Shown here in pieces: positions 34,557-42,454 of a stretch of DNA of 42,454 nt. The stretch lies in assembly GCF_002341865.1 (NCBI RefSeq), contig NZ_DDOV01000027.1:1-42454 (forward strand), in the 5' to 3' direction. The stretch is from Clostridium sp. UBA2485 (GTDB lineage Bacteria; Bacillota; Clostridia; Clostridiales; Clostridiaceae). Each line of letters begins with the position of its first letter. Positions within the stretch are counted from its first letter, which is position 1. Under the pieces are notes generated by a model. It did not search any database. It worked only from the letters and a program-made list of their open reading frames with translations, and had not been told where the DNA came from. Made by a program: the position numbers and the translations under genes.

Positions 34557-35036
34557 CTAATTAGTATATTCCCTAAGGATTTGTGAAACCTTGTCCACTG
34601 TTACATGACCATAAACTTTATTATTAACAGATACTACAGGTGCAAGGCCACAAGCTCCAACACATCTTAAAGAGCCCAAAGTGAATTTCATATCTTCTGT
34701 AGTCTTACCAGAAGCTATACCCAACTGATTTTCAAACTCCTTTAGAACTTCACCAGCACCTCTAACAAAACAAGCAGTACCTAAGCATACATTTATGACA
34801 TACTCTCCCTGAGGCTGAGTTTTAAAAAATGAATAAAATGTAACTACCCCAAAGACTTTAGAAGCAGGAATGTCCAGTTTTTTAGAAACAAAAAGTTGAA
34901 CTTCTTCAGATAAATATCCAAATATACTTTGTGCTTTGTGCAAAACTTCTATAAGTGCACCTTTTTTATTAGGAAGGGATTCTATAAATGTTTCTAACTC
35001 TAAAAATTTTTCATCTTTTTCATAACAACAGCACAA
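34557..35036 (-). CDS. hydC: HydC, NuoE-like [2Fe-2S] subunit
   Basis: HydC carries one [2Fe-2S] cluster and passes electrons within the hydrogenase complex. The cluster ligands are in NVCLGTACFVRG and LRCVGACGLAP, the NuoE signature. The 159-residue length is usual. The start is a TTG, set by an AGGAGG site 8 bases upstream; no ATG is in frame nearby. The N-terminus CCCY has three adjacent cysteines, which is unusual. It is the first gene of the minus-strand hydCBA operon, with a Rex-like box 24 bases upstream. Confidence 0.94.
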   Translation of the reverse strand: MCCCYEKDEKFLELETFIESLPNKKGALIEVLHKAQSIFGYLSEEVQLFVSKKLDIPASKVFGVVTFYSFFKTQPQGEYVINVCLGTACFVRGAGEVLKEFENQLGIASGKTTEDMKFTLGSLRCVGACGLAPVVSVNNKVYGHVTVDKVSQILREYTN

Positions 35037-35059
35037 TTAAAAAACCTCCTTATAATTTA

Positions 35060-35077
35060 ATGTTATTTTTTTAACAA
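35060..35077 (-). promoter_or_regulatory. Rex-like operator before hydC
   Basis: On the minus strand TTGTTAAAAAAATAACAT differs from the Rex consensus TTGTTAA-N4-TTAACAA at two positions. It lies 24 bases upstream of the hydC start codon. Rex represses NADH-linked fermentation genes at high NAD+/NADH in clostridia, which suits a bifurcating hydrogenase. Confidence 0.6.
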
Positions 35078-35313
35078 TAAAATGTGAAATCTCTAAAAAT
35101 AGCATATTTCATTACGTAAAGAATTTAGAATATGTAATATATTATGATGGAAGATTTAAAATATTATGAAAATTAATTTAAAAATATTATATATTATGAA
35201 TAATTAAAATGTAAAGTTTTTTTTGAGATGATAAAACAAATTTTTATATAATAACTTAAAACTTCAAAAGCATCTATGATATAATTTATGTAAAATACAA
35301 AGGAGGGGATGGC

Positions 35314-36489
35314 GTGATTTATAATTTTGATGAAAGTATAGATAGAAAAAATACAGGATGTGTTAAATTTGATGGGTTAAAAGAACGATTTGGAGTGGAA
35401 GATTTAATTCCTATGTGGGTTGCAGATATGGATTTCCCAGTAGCTGAACCTATAATTGAAGCTATAAAACACAGAGCAAAGCATCCTATATTAGGATATA
35501 CCAAGTTTGAAGATAGTTATTATGAAGCTATAGTTTATTGGATGAAAGATAAGCATAATTGGAACATAAAGAAAGAATGGATATGCTTTACTCCAGGTGT
35601 TGTTCCAGCATTAAATTATGCAGTTCAAGCATTTTCCTCTCAAGGAGATGAAATAATAATACAAACGCCGGTATATGCACCATTTTCAAAAGTAATTAAA
35701 TTTAATGGGAGAACTATTGTTAATAATCCATTAAAGTATGAAGATAATAATTATACCATGGATTTTGATGATTTAAAAAGAAAAATAACTCCAAGAACTA
35801 AGCTGTTATTTTTATGTAATCCTCATAATCCTATAGGAAGAGTTTGGACTTTAGAAGAGTTAAAAACTTTAGGTGAAATATGTATAGATAATAATATAAT
35901 TATAATATCTGACGATATACATTTTGACTTAATATACAGTGGATACAATCACACAGTAATTGCTTCAATTAGTGAAACTTTTGCACAAAATTCTATTATT
36001 TGCACTGCTCCAAGCAAAACGTTTAATATTGCAGGATTACAAGTTTCTAATATTATTATTCCAAATAAAGAATTAAGAAAAAGATTTAAAATTACTTTAG
36101 AAAATAATACTGTATCTGGTGCAAATGTTTTTGGTACAGAAGCTTTAAAAGCAGCATACTATCGCTGTGATGATTGGTTATCTCAATTAATGATATATTT
36201 AGAAGAAAGTTTAAATTATGTAATAGATTTTATTGAAAATTATATACCAAAAATAAAAGTTATAAAGCCACAGGGAACTTTTATAATTTGGCTAGACTGT
36301 TCTAATTTAAACATGGATGAAAAAGAAATTAAAGAATTTTTTGTTAGAAAATGCAGAGTAGGTCTTGATGAAGGAAGTATATTTGGACAAGAAGGAAAAT
36401 ATTTTATGAGAATGAATATAGCATGTTCTAAAAAAATTATTGAAGAAGCTCTAAATAGAATAAAAAAAGAAGTTGATAAGTTAACATAA
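35314..36489 (+). CDS. MalY/PatB-type aminotransferase (C-S lyase)
   Basis: The PLP enzyme of fold type I is most like MalY/PatB cystathionine beta-lyases, which cleave carbon-sulfur bonds of cystathionine or cysteine. The 391-residue chain has the MWVADMDFPVAEPI start typical of this group, PGVVPALNYAV, CNPHNPIGRVW, SDDIHFDLIY and the PLP-lysine segment APSKTFNIAGLQ. Arginine in GKYFMRMNIAC binds the substrate carboxylate. The start is GTG (AGGAGGGG site upstream). TATAAT at 35280-35285 is a likely -10 element. It diverges from hydC. A true transaminase role cannot be excluded. Confidence 0.92.
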   Translation: MIYNFDESIDRKNTGCVKFDGLKERFGVEDLIPMWVADMDFPVAEPIIEAIKHRAKHPILGYTKFEDSYYEAIVYWMKDKHNWNIKKEWICFTPGVVPALNYAVQAFSSQGDEIIIQTPVYAPFSKVIKFNGRTIVNNPLKYEDNNYTMDFDDLKRKITPRTKLLFLCNPHNPIGRVWTLEELKTLGEICIDNNIIIISDDIHFDLIYSGYNHTVIASISETFAQNSIICTAPSKTFNIAGLQVSNIIIPNKELRKRFKITLENNTVSGANVFGTEALKAAYYRCDDWLSQLMIYLEESLNYVIDFIENYIPKIKVIKPQGTFIIWLDCSNLNMDEKEIKEFFVRKCRVGLDEGSIFGQEGKYFMRMNIACSKKIIEEALNRIKKEVDKLT

Positions 36490-36619
36490 AAATTTAAGCG
36501 TAATTTTTTATATATAAGTAATAGAAATAAATTAAGGAAACATAGAATTATTAATAATAATCCAGATGCTAAAAGTCTTGAAAAGTTTGTAAAAATGACC
36601 ATATAACTTAATATAAGTA

Positions 36620-36662
36620 AATAAAATGGTTCTTCTATAATTTTAAGAAGAACCATTTTATT
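36620..36662 (+). terminator. Intrinsic terminator after the aminotransferase gene
   Basis: AATAAAATGGTTCTTCT and its complement (36646-36662) form a perfect 17-base stem around a 9-base loop, followed by TTACG. It is bidirectional in form. Confidence 0.85.
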
Positions 36663-37022
36663 TTACGTAAAAAACATGTATTTCAAACTAGCTCTTAATA
36701 TTTAAAAGTTAATTACATTAATTAAAAAAGTGATAGATTATGTGAATCTCACAAAATTAGTTAACATAATTAAAATTAAGAACATTATTTTTTAAAGTAA
36801 ACTAGAATATGAAATAAATATTAAATTTATAAGACATTAATAAAAATTGTTAATTAAATCCAAAATTTATCATAAATGTAATATAATTATGAAATTTAAA
36901 TTAAAATATATAAGAAGGGTGTCAACAATCTAATTTTAACTTTTAAAATTTCATTTAATAGTAATGTTTTAAATTTCAACTTTTTATAGCTAATTTTATA
37001 AAATTATCAAGGAGTATTTTAG
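36663..37022. other. A+T-rich intergenic sequence
   Basis: These bases are nearly all A/T. I see no supported ORF, hairpin or repeat. An AAGGAG site at its end precedes an ATG at 37023, which opens only ten codons before a stop. Confidence 0.4.
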
Positions 37023-37026
37023 ATGA

Positions 37027-37402
37027 AAGCCAATCATAAACTCTACATTATATGATTTTGAAAGTTTTAGAAAGAAATCATATATATTATTTGAAAATAA
37101 GATAATAAAAATTCGCCTAGAGTTTTTAATAAATAAAAATATTAAGGAAATATTAGAACAATTGTGGTAGAAATTAGATAGTAAACTTACAAAAGAAGAG
37201 TGTTTTTGTAGTATTTTAATTTTTGAATTAGTTAGTATAAAAAATGGTGTTAAAACTATTATTAATCATGATGCTAGAGGAGGGGATATATTAAGCTTTA
37301 AAAGAGGGAATTTGTAATGAATTAGGATTAAGTAATATTGATATCATTGAGGATTATAATAGGATACTAGAAAAATTTAAAAGTTTAAGAACTTTAACAT
37401 AG
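37027..37402 (+). pseudogene. Decayed gene upstream of the xanthine dehydrogenase operon
   Basis: Protein-like codons run from 37027 (STLYDFESFRKKSYILFENK, and on to EILEQLW), hit an in-frame TAG at 37168, and continue in the same frame to 37317 (TIINHDARGGDI). They then shift into another frame, ALKEGICNELGLSNIDIIED, ending KSLRTLT at 37402. A ribosome binding site and ATG at 37023 are out of frame with the start. One nonsense change and two frameshifts are the simplest reading. I do not recognise the family. The decay suggests loss of a former first gene of the operon. Confidence 0.5.
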
Positions 37403-37422
37403 AGTGTTGCGGAGGTGTAATT

Positions 37423-39567
37423 TTGGGTAAATGTATAAGCACTCCAATAAATAGATTTGATGCAAAAGAGAAAATAAGTGGTGAGGCTAAATATATATCG
37501 GATATTAAATTAGAAAATTCTTTATATGCAAAAACCTTAAGATCAACTAAAGCAAGAGCAAAAATAGTAAATATAACATATCCAGTAATGCCAGAAGAAT
37601 ATTTTATAGTTGATAAAAATGATATAATTGGAAAAAATAGAGTGAAAATAATGTTTTATGATATGCCTTTTTTTGCTGAGGAGATAGTTAATTATATAGG
37701 AGAGCCAATAGCTCTTATAGTTGGTGAAGATAAAGAGAAAATATTAGATATTATCAATAAAATAGAAATTGAATATGAGGAAATTGAACCTATTTTTACT
37801 ATAGAAGAAAGTGAGAACAGTAAAGAGAAAATTCCTATATATAAAGATGATAATTGTTTTGCAAATTATTTCTATGAAAAAGGAGTTATAGATAAGGCTT
37901 ATAGTTCATCACACAGGGTGTTTAGCAGAGAATATAAAACTGGATATCAAGAGCATATATATTTAGAAACTCAAGGTATTGCTGCCACTTATGATGAAGA
38001 AACTCATAAAGTTACTGTTATTGGATCAATGCAGTGTCCTTATTTTGTGAAAAATGCAGTAATTGAGGCTATGGGATTAGCTGAAGATAAGGTTCAAATA
38101 ATTCAATCTATAACTGGAGGAGCTTTTGGAGGTAAAGAAGAATATCCTTCATTAATAGGTGGTCAAGTAGTGGCTGCTACTATGAAAACCAAAAAGCCTG
38201 TAACACTTATTTTTGAAAGAGATGAAGATATAGAATGTTCAACTAAAAGACATCCATCAAAAATTAAATTAACTACTTTAGTAGATGAAAATAATAAAAT
38301 TATAGGAATGGATGCAGATATAACTTTAAATGGCGGCGCTTATTCAGGACTTTCAAACATAGTGCTTCAAAGAGCTATGTTTGCAATTACAGGAGCATAT
38401 AATATTCCAAATGTAAGAGTAAAAGGAAAGGCATTAGCTACAAATACAGTTCCAAATGGAGGTTTTAGAGGATTCGGAGCACCTCAAAGCATATTTGCAT
38501 TAGAAATGCATATTGATTGTATGGCTAATGAATTAGGCATTGATACTTTAGAATTTAAAAAAATGAACCTACTTCATCAAGGAGATTTATCTTCAACTGG
38601 AGGAATTTTTAGAGGATATGTACCATTAAATGATTTAATTAAAAAAATTGAAGAACTTAGTAATTATAGTAAGAAAGTTAAAGAGTTTAAACTAATTAAT
38701 AACTATAGAGGCATAGGATTATCATTGTTTTTTCATGGAGGAGGATTTACAGGAAGTGGGGAGAGAGACCATATAAAGGCAGTGGTTAAACTTAAAAAAT
38801 ATATAGATAATACTGTGGAAATACTTATTTCTAACGTGGAAATGGGTCAAGGTATTCACACCACTTTAAGAAAAATTGTGGCTTCGGAATTAGATATCCC
38901 AATCGAAACAGTGATTATTATTAATCCTGATACAGATAGAGTACCAGATTCAGGACCTACCGTTGCTTCTAGAACTATAATGGTTGTAGGAAAGCTATTG
39001 CAGGAAGCATCCAAGGAATTAAAAGAGAAATGGGAAGATAGTAAAGAAACTGAGATTACTACTAGATATAAGTTCCCTGAAGGATTTTATTGGAATGATG
39101 AAACTTTTCAGGGAGATGCCTACAATGAGTATTCATGGGGTGCTAATGTTGTAGAGGTACAAGTTAATCCCATTACTTATGAAGTGGATGTTAAAGAGAT
39201 ATATGCAGTATATGATGTTGGAATTGCAATTGATGAAAAAATAATTAAAGGTCAAATAGATGGAGGAATTATTCAAGGATTAGGACATAGTTCTATTGAA
39301 GTTATGGAATGTAAGAATGGTAAACTTATTCAAAGAACTAATACGGATTATGTTATACCTACAGCTTTAGATTTTTCAAATATTAAAAGTGAGCTTATAA
39401 ATAATCTATATGATAATGGACCTTTTGGAGCTAAAAGTGCAGGAGAATTAACTTTTGTAGATGCACCTGTGGCTTATGCTTTAGCAGTTAAAAATGCTAT
39501 AGGAAAAGATATAAATAAAATACCAGTTAATCCAGAGTACCTAATGGAGGTGATGGACAGTGAATAA
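37423..39567 (+). CDS. Xanthine dehydrogenase-family molybdenum subunit
   Basis: The 714-residue protein is the molybdopterin-binding subunit of a xanthine dehydrogenase/aldehyde oxidase-family hydroxylase. TGGAFGGKEEYPS is the cofactor-binding loop, NGGFRGFGAPQS a second substrate/cofactor loop, and GAKSAGELTFVDAP carries the catalytic glutamate. EMGQGIHTTL is another conserved segment. The start is TTG behind a GGAGG site. The gene order molybdenum, iron-sulfur, FAD subunit, with overlapping ends, gives a compact operon. The substrate (xanthine, purine or aldehyde) cannot be read with confidence, and no molybdenum or selenium cofactor genes are in the window. Confidence 0.93.
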   Translation: MGKCISTPINRFDAKEKISGEAKYISDIKLENSLYAKTLRSTKARAKIVNITYPVMPEEYFIVDKNDIIGKNRVKIMFYDMPFFAEEIVNYIGEPIALIVGEDKEKILDIINKIEIEYEEIEPIFTIEESENSKEKIPIYKDDNCFANYFYEKGVIDKAYSSSHRVFSREYKTGYQEHIYLETQGIAATYDEETHKVTVIGSMQCPYFVKNAVIEAMGLAEDKVQIIQSITGGAFGGKEEYPSLIGGQVVAATMKTKKPVTLIFERDEDIECSTKRHPSKIKLTTLVDENNKIIGMDADITLNGGAYSGLSNIVLQRAMFAITGAYNIPNVRVKGKALATNTVPNGGFRGFGAPQSIFALEMHIDCMANELGIDTLEFKKMNLLHQGDLSSTGGIFRGYVPLNDLIKKIEELSNYSKKVKEFKLINNYRGIGLSLFFHGGGFTGSGERDHIKAVVKLKKYIDNTVEILISNVEMGQGIHTTLRKIVASELDIPIETVIIINPDTDRVPDSGPTVASRTIMVVGKLLQEASKELKEKWEDSKETEITTRYKFPEGFYWNDETFQGDAYNEYSWGANVVEVQVNPITYEVDVKEIYAVYDVGIAIDEKIIKGQIDGGIIQGLGHSSIEVMECKNGKLIQRTNTDYVIPTALDFSNIKSELINNLYDNGPFGAKSAGELTFVDAPVAYALAVKNAIGKDINKIPVNPEYLMEVMDSE

Positions 39568-40033
39568 AGTAAGTTTTGTATTGGATAATAAGGAAATTAT
39601 TTTAGAATGTAATCCAGTAAAAAGATTAATTGATGTGTTAAGAGAAGAATTTAATATAACTGGAATTAAAGAAGGGTGTGGACAAGGTGAATGTGGAGCT
39701 TGTTCAGTTATAATAAATAAAAGATTAGTAAATTCCTGTCTAGTACCTATTGGTATTTTAGAAAACATGGAAGTTTTAACTATAGAAGGATTAAAATTAA
39801 CTAATCGATTTGAAATTTTACGACAAGCTTTTGAGGATGCAGGAGCAGTACAATGTGGTTTTTGTACACCTGGAATGATAATGGCAGCTGAAGCACTTTT
39901 AACTAATAATCCTAATCCTAAGGAAGAGGATATAAGAAGAGGTATATCAGGAAATTTATGTAGATGTACTGGATATAACATGATAGTAGAGGCAGTGAAA
40001 TTGGCATCTAAAAGAGGTGAGGGATTATGGTAA
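39560..40033 (+). CDS. Xanthine dehydrogenase-family [2Fe-2S] subunit
   Basis: This 157-residue electron-transfer subunit has the two [2Fe-2S] clusters of the family: CGQGECGACSV with a later Cys in NSCLVP, and CGFCTPGMI with CRCTGY. It takes electrons from the molybdenum site to FAD. The GTG start overlaps the end of the molybdenum subunit gene by 8 bases, with GGAGG upstream. Length is typical. Confidence 0.95.
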   Translation: MNKVSFVLDNKEIILECNPVKRLIDVLREEFNITGIKEGCGQGECGACSVIINKRLVNSCLVPIGILENMEVLTIEGLKLTNRFEILRQAFEDAGAVQCGFCTPGMIMAAEALLTNNPNPKEEDIRRGISGNLCRCTGYNMIVEAVKLASKRGEGLW

Positions 40034-40875
40034 ATTGTTATAGGCCCAATACTCTAGAAGAAGCATTAGACATATTGAATAGGGAAGAATGTATTATATT
40101 AGCAGGTGGAACAGACCTTATGGTTAGAAAGAAGCGATGGTCTGGGTTGATACCTAATTTTGAAGAACAAGTATTGTTTATAAGTCATTTACCGGAATTA
40201 AAAGAAGTAAGATTAGAAGATAATGATTTAGTTATTGGGAGTTGTTGCAAATTAGGGGAATTAGAAATAAATAATATGATTCCTCAATATCTTAAAGAGA
40301 TTATAAAAGAAATGGCGTCAATTGGAACTAGGAATATTGCAACTATTGGAGGAAACATTTGTAATGGCTCTCCAGCGGGAGATATTTTACCTCCACTATA
40401 TGCATTAGGGAGTAAAGTAGTTATAGCTAATAGTAATGGAGAAAAGAAAATCCCTATAAAAGAATTGATAGTTGGACCAGGAAAAACAATATTAAAAAAT
40501 AATGAGATATTAAAGGAAATCATTCTAGAGAATTATAATTTTACTGATTATTATTATCACAAAGTAGGTACTAGAAAATCTACAGCACTAGCTAAAGTTT
40601 CATTTATAGGATTTTATAAAATTGAAGATGACATAGTAAAAGATATAAGAATAGCATTGGGAGCAGTGTCTCCAACTATTGTAAATGATAGAGATTTAGA
40701 GTGTTCATTTATTAGCTTAAGCAAATTGGAAGCAAAGGCAAAATTAGAAGAAATAATAGAACGATATAAAGAGATTATCATGCCTATAGATGATGCTAGA
40801 TCTACAGCTAGATATAGAAAAAAAGTTTCAATTAATTTAATAAATCATTTTTTTAATGAAAGAGTTTTTAAATGA
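40027..40875 (+). CDS. Xanthine dehydrogenase-family FAD subunit
   Basis: The 282-residue FAD-binding subunit belongs to the CoxM/XdhB family. ILAGGTDLMVRKK and TIGGNICNGSPAGDILPPL are the conserved FAD-binding loops. A C-terminal CO-dehydrogenase flavoprotein domain follows (RKSTALAKVSF, IRIALGAVSPT). It overlaps the iron-sulfur gene by 7 bases and is the last gene before the terminator. Confidence 0.95.
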   Translation: MVNCYRPNTLEEALDILNREECIILAGGTDLMVRKKRWSGLIPNFEEQVLFISHLPELKEVRLEDNDLVIGSCCKLGELEINNMIPQYLKEIIKEMASIGTRNIATIGGNICNGSPAGDILPPLYALGSKVVIANSNGEKKIPIKELIVGPGKTILKNNEILKEIILENYNFTDYYYHKVGTRKSTALAKVSFIGFYKIEDDIVKDIRIALGAVSPTIVNDRDLECSFISLSKLEAKAKLEEIIERYKEIIMPIDDARSTARYRKKVSINLINHFFNERVFK

Positions 40876-40929
40876 TATTTTCATAAATTTCAAATTAATT
40901 TTGAAGACTATAAGATTAAACTCTTAAAT

Positions 40930-40960
40930 AAAAAACTAGCAAGTAATTTGCTAGTTTTTT
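40930..40960 (+). terminator. Intrinsic terminator after the xanthine dehydrogenase operon
   Basis: AAAAAACTAGCAA and TTGCTAGTTTTTT form a perfect 13-base stem with a 5-base loop. Confidence 0.93.
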
Positions 40961-40966
40961 ACTTTC

Positions 40967-41015
40967 AAATTTATATATTCTTTACATAGTTAAAATTTAA
41001 AGAATATATAAATTT
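40967..41015. repeat. Perfect 18-base A+T inverted repeat
   Basis: AAATTTATATATTCTTTA (40967-40984) and its exact complement (40998-41015) enclose 13 bases. It follows the operon terminator directly and has no T run of its own, so its role is unclear. Confidence 0.7.
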
Positions 41016-41091
41016 AGAGATTAATTTTAAAGCTTGAACATAACTATGAATTAAAAATTTTCGTATAGTATATAAGGAATCAATAAATAAA

Positions 41092-41150
41092 CAACTAGTC
41101 AGCATAATAGTCTATTTTGTACTATGCTAGGTCATTGGAAATCATTACTT
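41092..41150 (+). repeat. Interspersed hairpin repeat, single copy
   Basis: ACTAGTCAGCATA, then a loop with GTCTATTTTGTAC, then TATGCTAGGTC repeats the front half of the family. The arms are AGCATA/TATGCT where copies 1 and 2 have AGTATG/CATACT, so both arms have changed together. It lies before the DUF4349 lipoprotein gene. Confidence 0.65.
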
Positions 41151-41220
41151 TAAATATTCTATTATTTTTGATTAGTTATCTTATTTGAGAAACCTAAATA
41201 AATTGTGGAAGGTGAATTTT

Positions 41221-42177
41221 ATGAGAAATCCTATAAGAAATTTTCTAAGTATTTTTTTAGCTATATTTATTAGCTTATTTGCATTTATTGGCTGTGGGAC
41301 TGATAAAAAATCAGAAGTAGTAGAAGAGAGTTTCCAATGTGAAAGTTCTGCTAAAGACTATGCAATAAACGATAGTGAGCAAAATAACAAGTTAATGGAA
41401 GACAGCAAAGTAAAAGAAAATAAAGTGGAAGAAAATAAACTTATTAATTCTTCATCTAAAAAAATAATAAGAAATGTAGATATTACGTTACAAACTACTG
41501 AGTTTGAAAAATCTATTGAATCAATTAATAAAAGTATAGATGAATTTAAAGGATTTATACAGAACTCTTATATGAATGGTAATGGGATAGACAATAAGGG
41601 AAATACTTATAATAGAAATGGTAATATAACAGCAAGAATTCCAAGCAAAGATTTAGAGAAGTACCTTACTAAATTAAAATCTATAGCTCATGTAACTCAA
41701 GAAGGTCAGCATGGTGAAGACGTAACTTTGACATATGTTGATAATGAAGCTAGACTTAAGGTTTTAAAAGTAAAAGAAGAAAGATTATTAGAAATCCTTA
41801 AAGAAAGCAAGAATGTTACTGATATAATTGCAGTAGAATCAGAACTTTCTAAAGTTAGATATGATATTGAATCAGTAGAAGGTTATTTAAAGAATTTAGA
41901 TAATTTAATAGAATATTCAACAGTATATATCAATGTAGAAGAAGTTGAACAAATTAAGAATGAAATTGATGTAAAAGGAAGTATATTTGAAAAAATGATC
42001 AATTCTTTTATAAATTCTATAAAAGATGTTGGATATTTAATGAAAAATTCTATTATTTATATTGCTGCATCTATTCCATATATAGTTGTAATAGGATTAA
42101 TAGTGTTCTTATTTAGATTTATAATAAAAAAATTTAATATAAAAGATAAGTTTATTAAGCCATTTTCAAAAAAATAG
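41221..42177 (+). CDS. DUF4349 lipoprotein
   Basis: The 318-residue protein has a lipobox (AFIGCG, Cys25), an acidic/polar linker, the DUF4349 core (RNVDITLQTTEFEKSIESI, ITARIPSKDLEKYL, TLTYVDNEARLKVL), a coiled-coil-like stretch near residues 170-245, and a C-terminal membrane helix (YIAASIPYIVVIGLIVFLF) with a basic tail. It is thus anchored at both ends, with the core outside the cell. The function of the family is unknown. The ATG at 41221, with a GGAAGGTG site, is preferred to the upstream ATG at 41185, because it gives a normal signal peptide. Confidence 0.88.
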   Translation: MRNPIRNFLSIFLAIFISLFAFIGCGTDKKSEVVEESFQCESSAKDYAINDSEQNNKLMEDSKVKENKVEENKLINSSSKKIIRNVDITLQTTEFEKSIESINKSIDEFKGFIQNSYMNGNGIDNKGNTYNRNGNITARIPSKDLEKYLTKLKSIAHVTQEGQHGEDVTLTYVDNEARLKVLKVKEERLLEILKESKNVTDIIAVESELSKVRYDIESVEGYLKNLDNLIEYSTVYINVEEVEQIKNEIDVKGSIFEKMINSFINSIKDVGYLMKNSIIYIAASIPYIVVIGLIVFLFRFIIKKFNIKDKFIKPFSKK

Positions 42178-42201
42178 TTAGTTAATATTTAAATTCTAAA
42201 T

Positions 42202-42242
42202 AGAGAATAAATATGCTGTGAATTAGAGTGTATTTATTCTCT
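42202..42242 (+). terminator. Intrinsic terminator after the DUF4349 gene
   Basis: AGAGAATAAATA and TATTTATTCTCT form a perfect 12-base stem around a 17-base loop, followed by TCTTAATTTT. Confidence 0.75.
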
Positions 42243-42298
42243 TCTTAATTTTATAGATATTTTTATTTATGTATTTACAAATGAAAAGGAACAATATA

Positions 42299-42320
42299 TA
42301 CTAGTGTATATACACTAGTA
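42299..42320 (+). promoter_or_regulatory. Perfect 22-bp palindromic operator
   Basis: TACTAGTGTAT and its exact complement abut to make a 22-bp palindrome, 21 bases before the next start codon. The GTGT-N4-ACAC core resembles what I recall of NiaR (niacin-responsive repressor) sites, which control niacin ECF transporters. Confidence 0.6.
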
Positions 42321-42341
42321 ATATTTAAGGGGGAAATACTT

Positions 42342-42454
42342 ATGGATAATAAATTAGAGAAAATGGTGCTTACTTCGATATTTATAGCCTTTTCAATAAT
42401 AATACCTATACAATTTGGATTTTTAAGAATTAATATACCACCATTTTCTGCAAC
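42342..42454 (+). CDS. ECF transporter S component, niacin-type? (3' end outside window)
   Basis: The first 37 codons of a membrane protein are visible, starting MDNKLEKMVLTSIFIAFSII and continuing through PIQFGFLRINIPPFSA. This is the N-terminal pattern of energy-coupling-factor substrate-binding (S) components for vitamins; the R-N-P-P-F-S motif resembles that of NiaX-like proteins. An AAGGGGG site lies 9 bases upstream. No riboswitch-like structure is present; the palindromic operator suggests repressor control. The substrate is inferred from the operator and is uncertain. Confidence 0.6.
   Translation, partial: MDNKLEKMVLTSIFIAFSIIIPIQFGFLRINIPPFSA

Overview
The base composition (very A+T rich), the codon use (AGA, ATA, TTA), the strong GGAGG-type ribosome binding sites and the gene content point to a strictly anaerobic, fermentative Clostridium-type Firmicute. 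Supporting genes are an [FeFe]-hydrogenase with its maturases HydF and HydG, clostridial-type anaerobic sulfite reductase asrABC, a xanthine dehydrogenase and split lysO. I see no rRNA, tRNA or CRISPR array. Species is not determined.

Layout. (1) 1-4444: the 3' part of a non-ribosomal peptide synthetase gene, T(end)-C-A-T-reductase, cut by the window edge. (2) 4741-7291: a small lipoprotein and a long-form Xaa-Pro aminopeptidase. (3) About 7320-10290: a decayed mobile-element scar, visibly richer in G+C than its surroundings. It holds a serine-recombinase tail, a 5'-truncated IS3-family element, an orphan leader-peptide/terminator unit, a peptidase E-like gene and a truncated element-type replication/HTH gene. 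(4) 10453-10873: a promoter with a Fur-like box and two tiny genes. (5) 11014-17116: a Crp/Fnr regulator and the asrABC operon. Between them lies a 2.4-kb block (iron-sulfur flavoprotein, CPBP membrane protein, hairpin repeats) bounded by a duplication of the regulator's 3' end. (6) 17154-24104: amidohydrolase, DEDDh exonuclease, a large glutamine synthetase, a hemerythrin-like protein and a CoA-disulfide reductase/rhodanese/TusA fusion. (7) 24401-26295: a DUF6414-like gene divergent from the split lysine exporter lysO. (8) 26701-35036: hydG-hydF, an IS630-family insertion, a MITE-like hairpin element, and the hydABC operon on the minus strand with a Rex-like box in front. (9) 35314-40875: a MalY/PatB-type aminotransferase, a decayed reading frame, and the three-gene xanthine dehydrogenase operon. 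(10) 41221-42454: a DUF4349 lipoprotein and the start of an ECF transporter S component behind a perfect 22-bp palindrome.

How it works together. The central theme is anaerobic redox and sulfur metabolism. HydABC is probably the electron-bifurcating NADH/ferredoxin hydrogenase; HydG and HydF build its H-cluster (HydE is not in the window). AsrABC reduces sulfite with NADH, and the CoA-disulfide reductase/rhodanese/TusA fusion handles persulfide sulfur. Likely control inputs readable from the DNA are NAD(H) redox state (Rex-like box), iron (Fur-like box), and unassigned inverted repeats in front of asrA.

The least explained material is an interspersed hairpin repeat family with a conserved CTATTTT loop (two copies near 13.8-13.99 kb, one at 18.4 kb, one at 41.1 kb), the regulator-tail duplication, and the Fur-box-linked 50-residue protein. 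I found no clear evidence of a wholly new defence or biosynthetic system; the truncated NRPS is the best lead to unusual chemistry.
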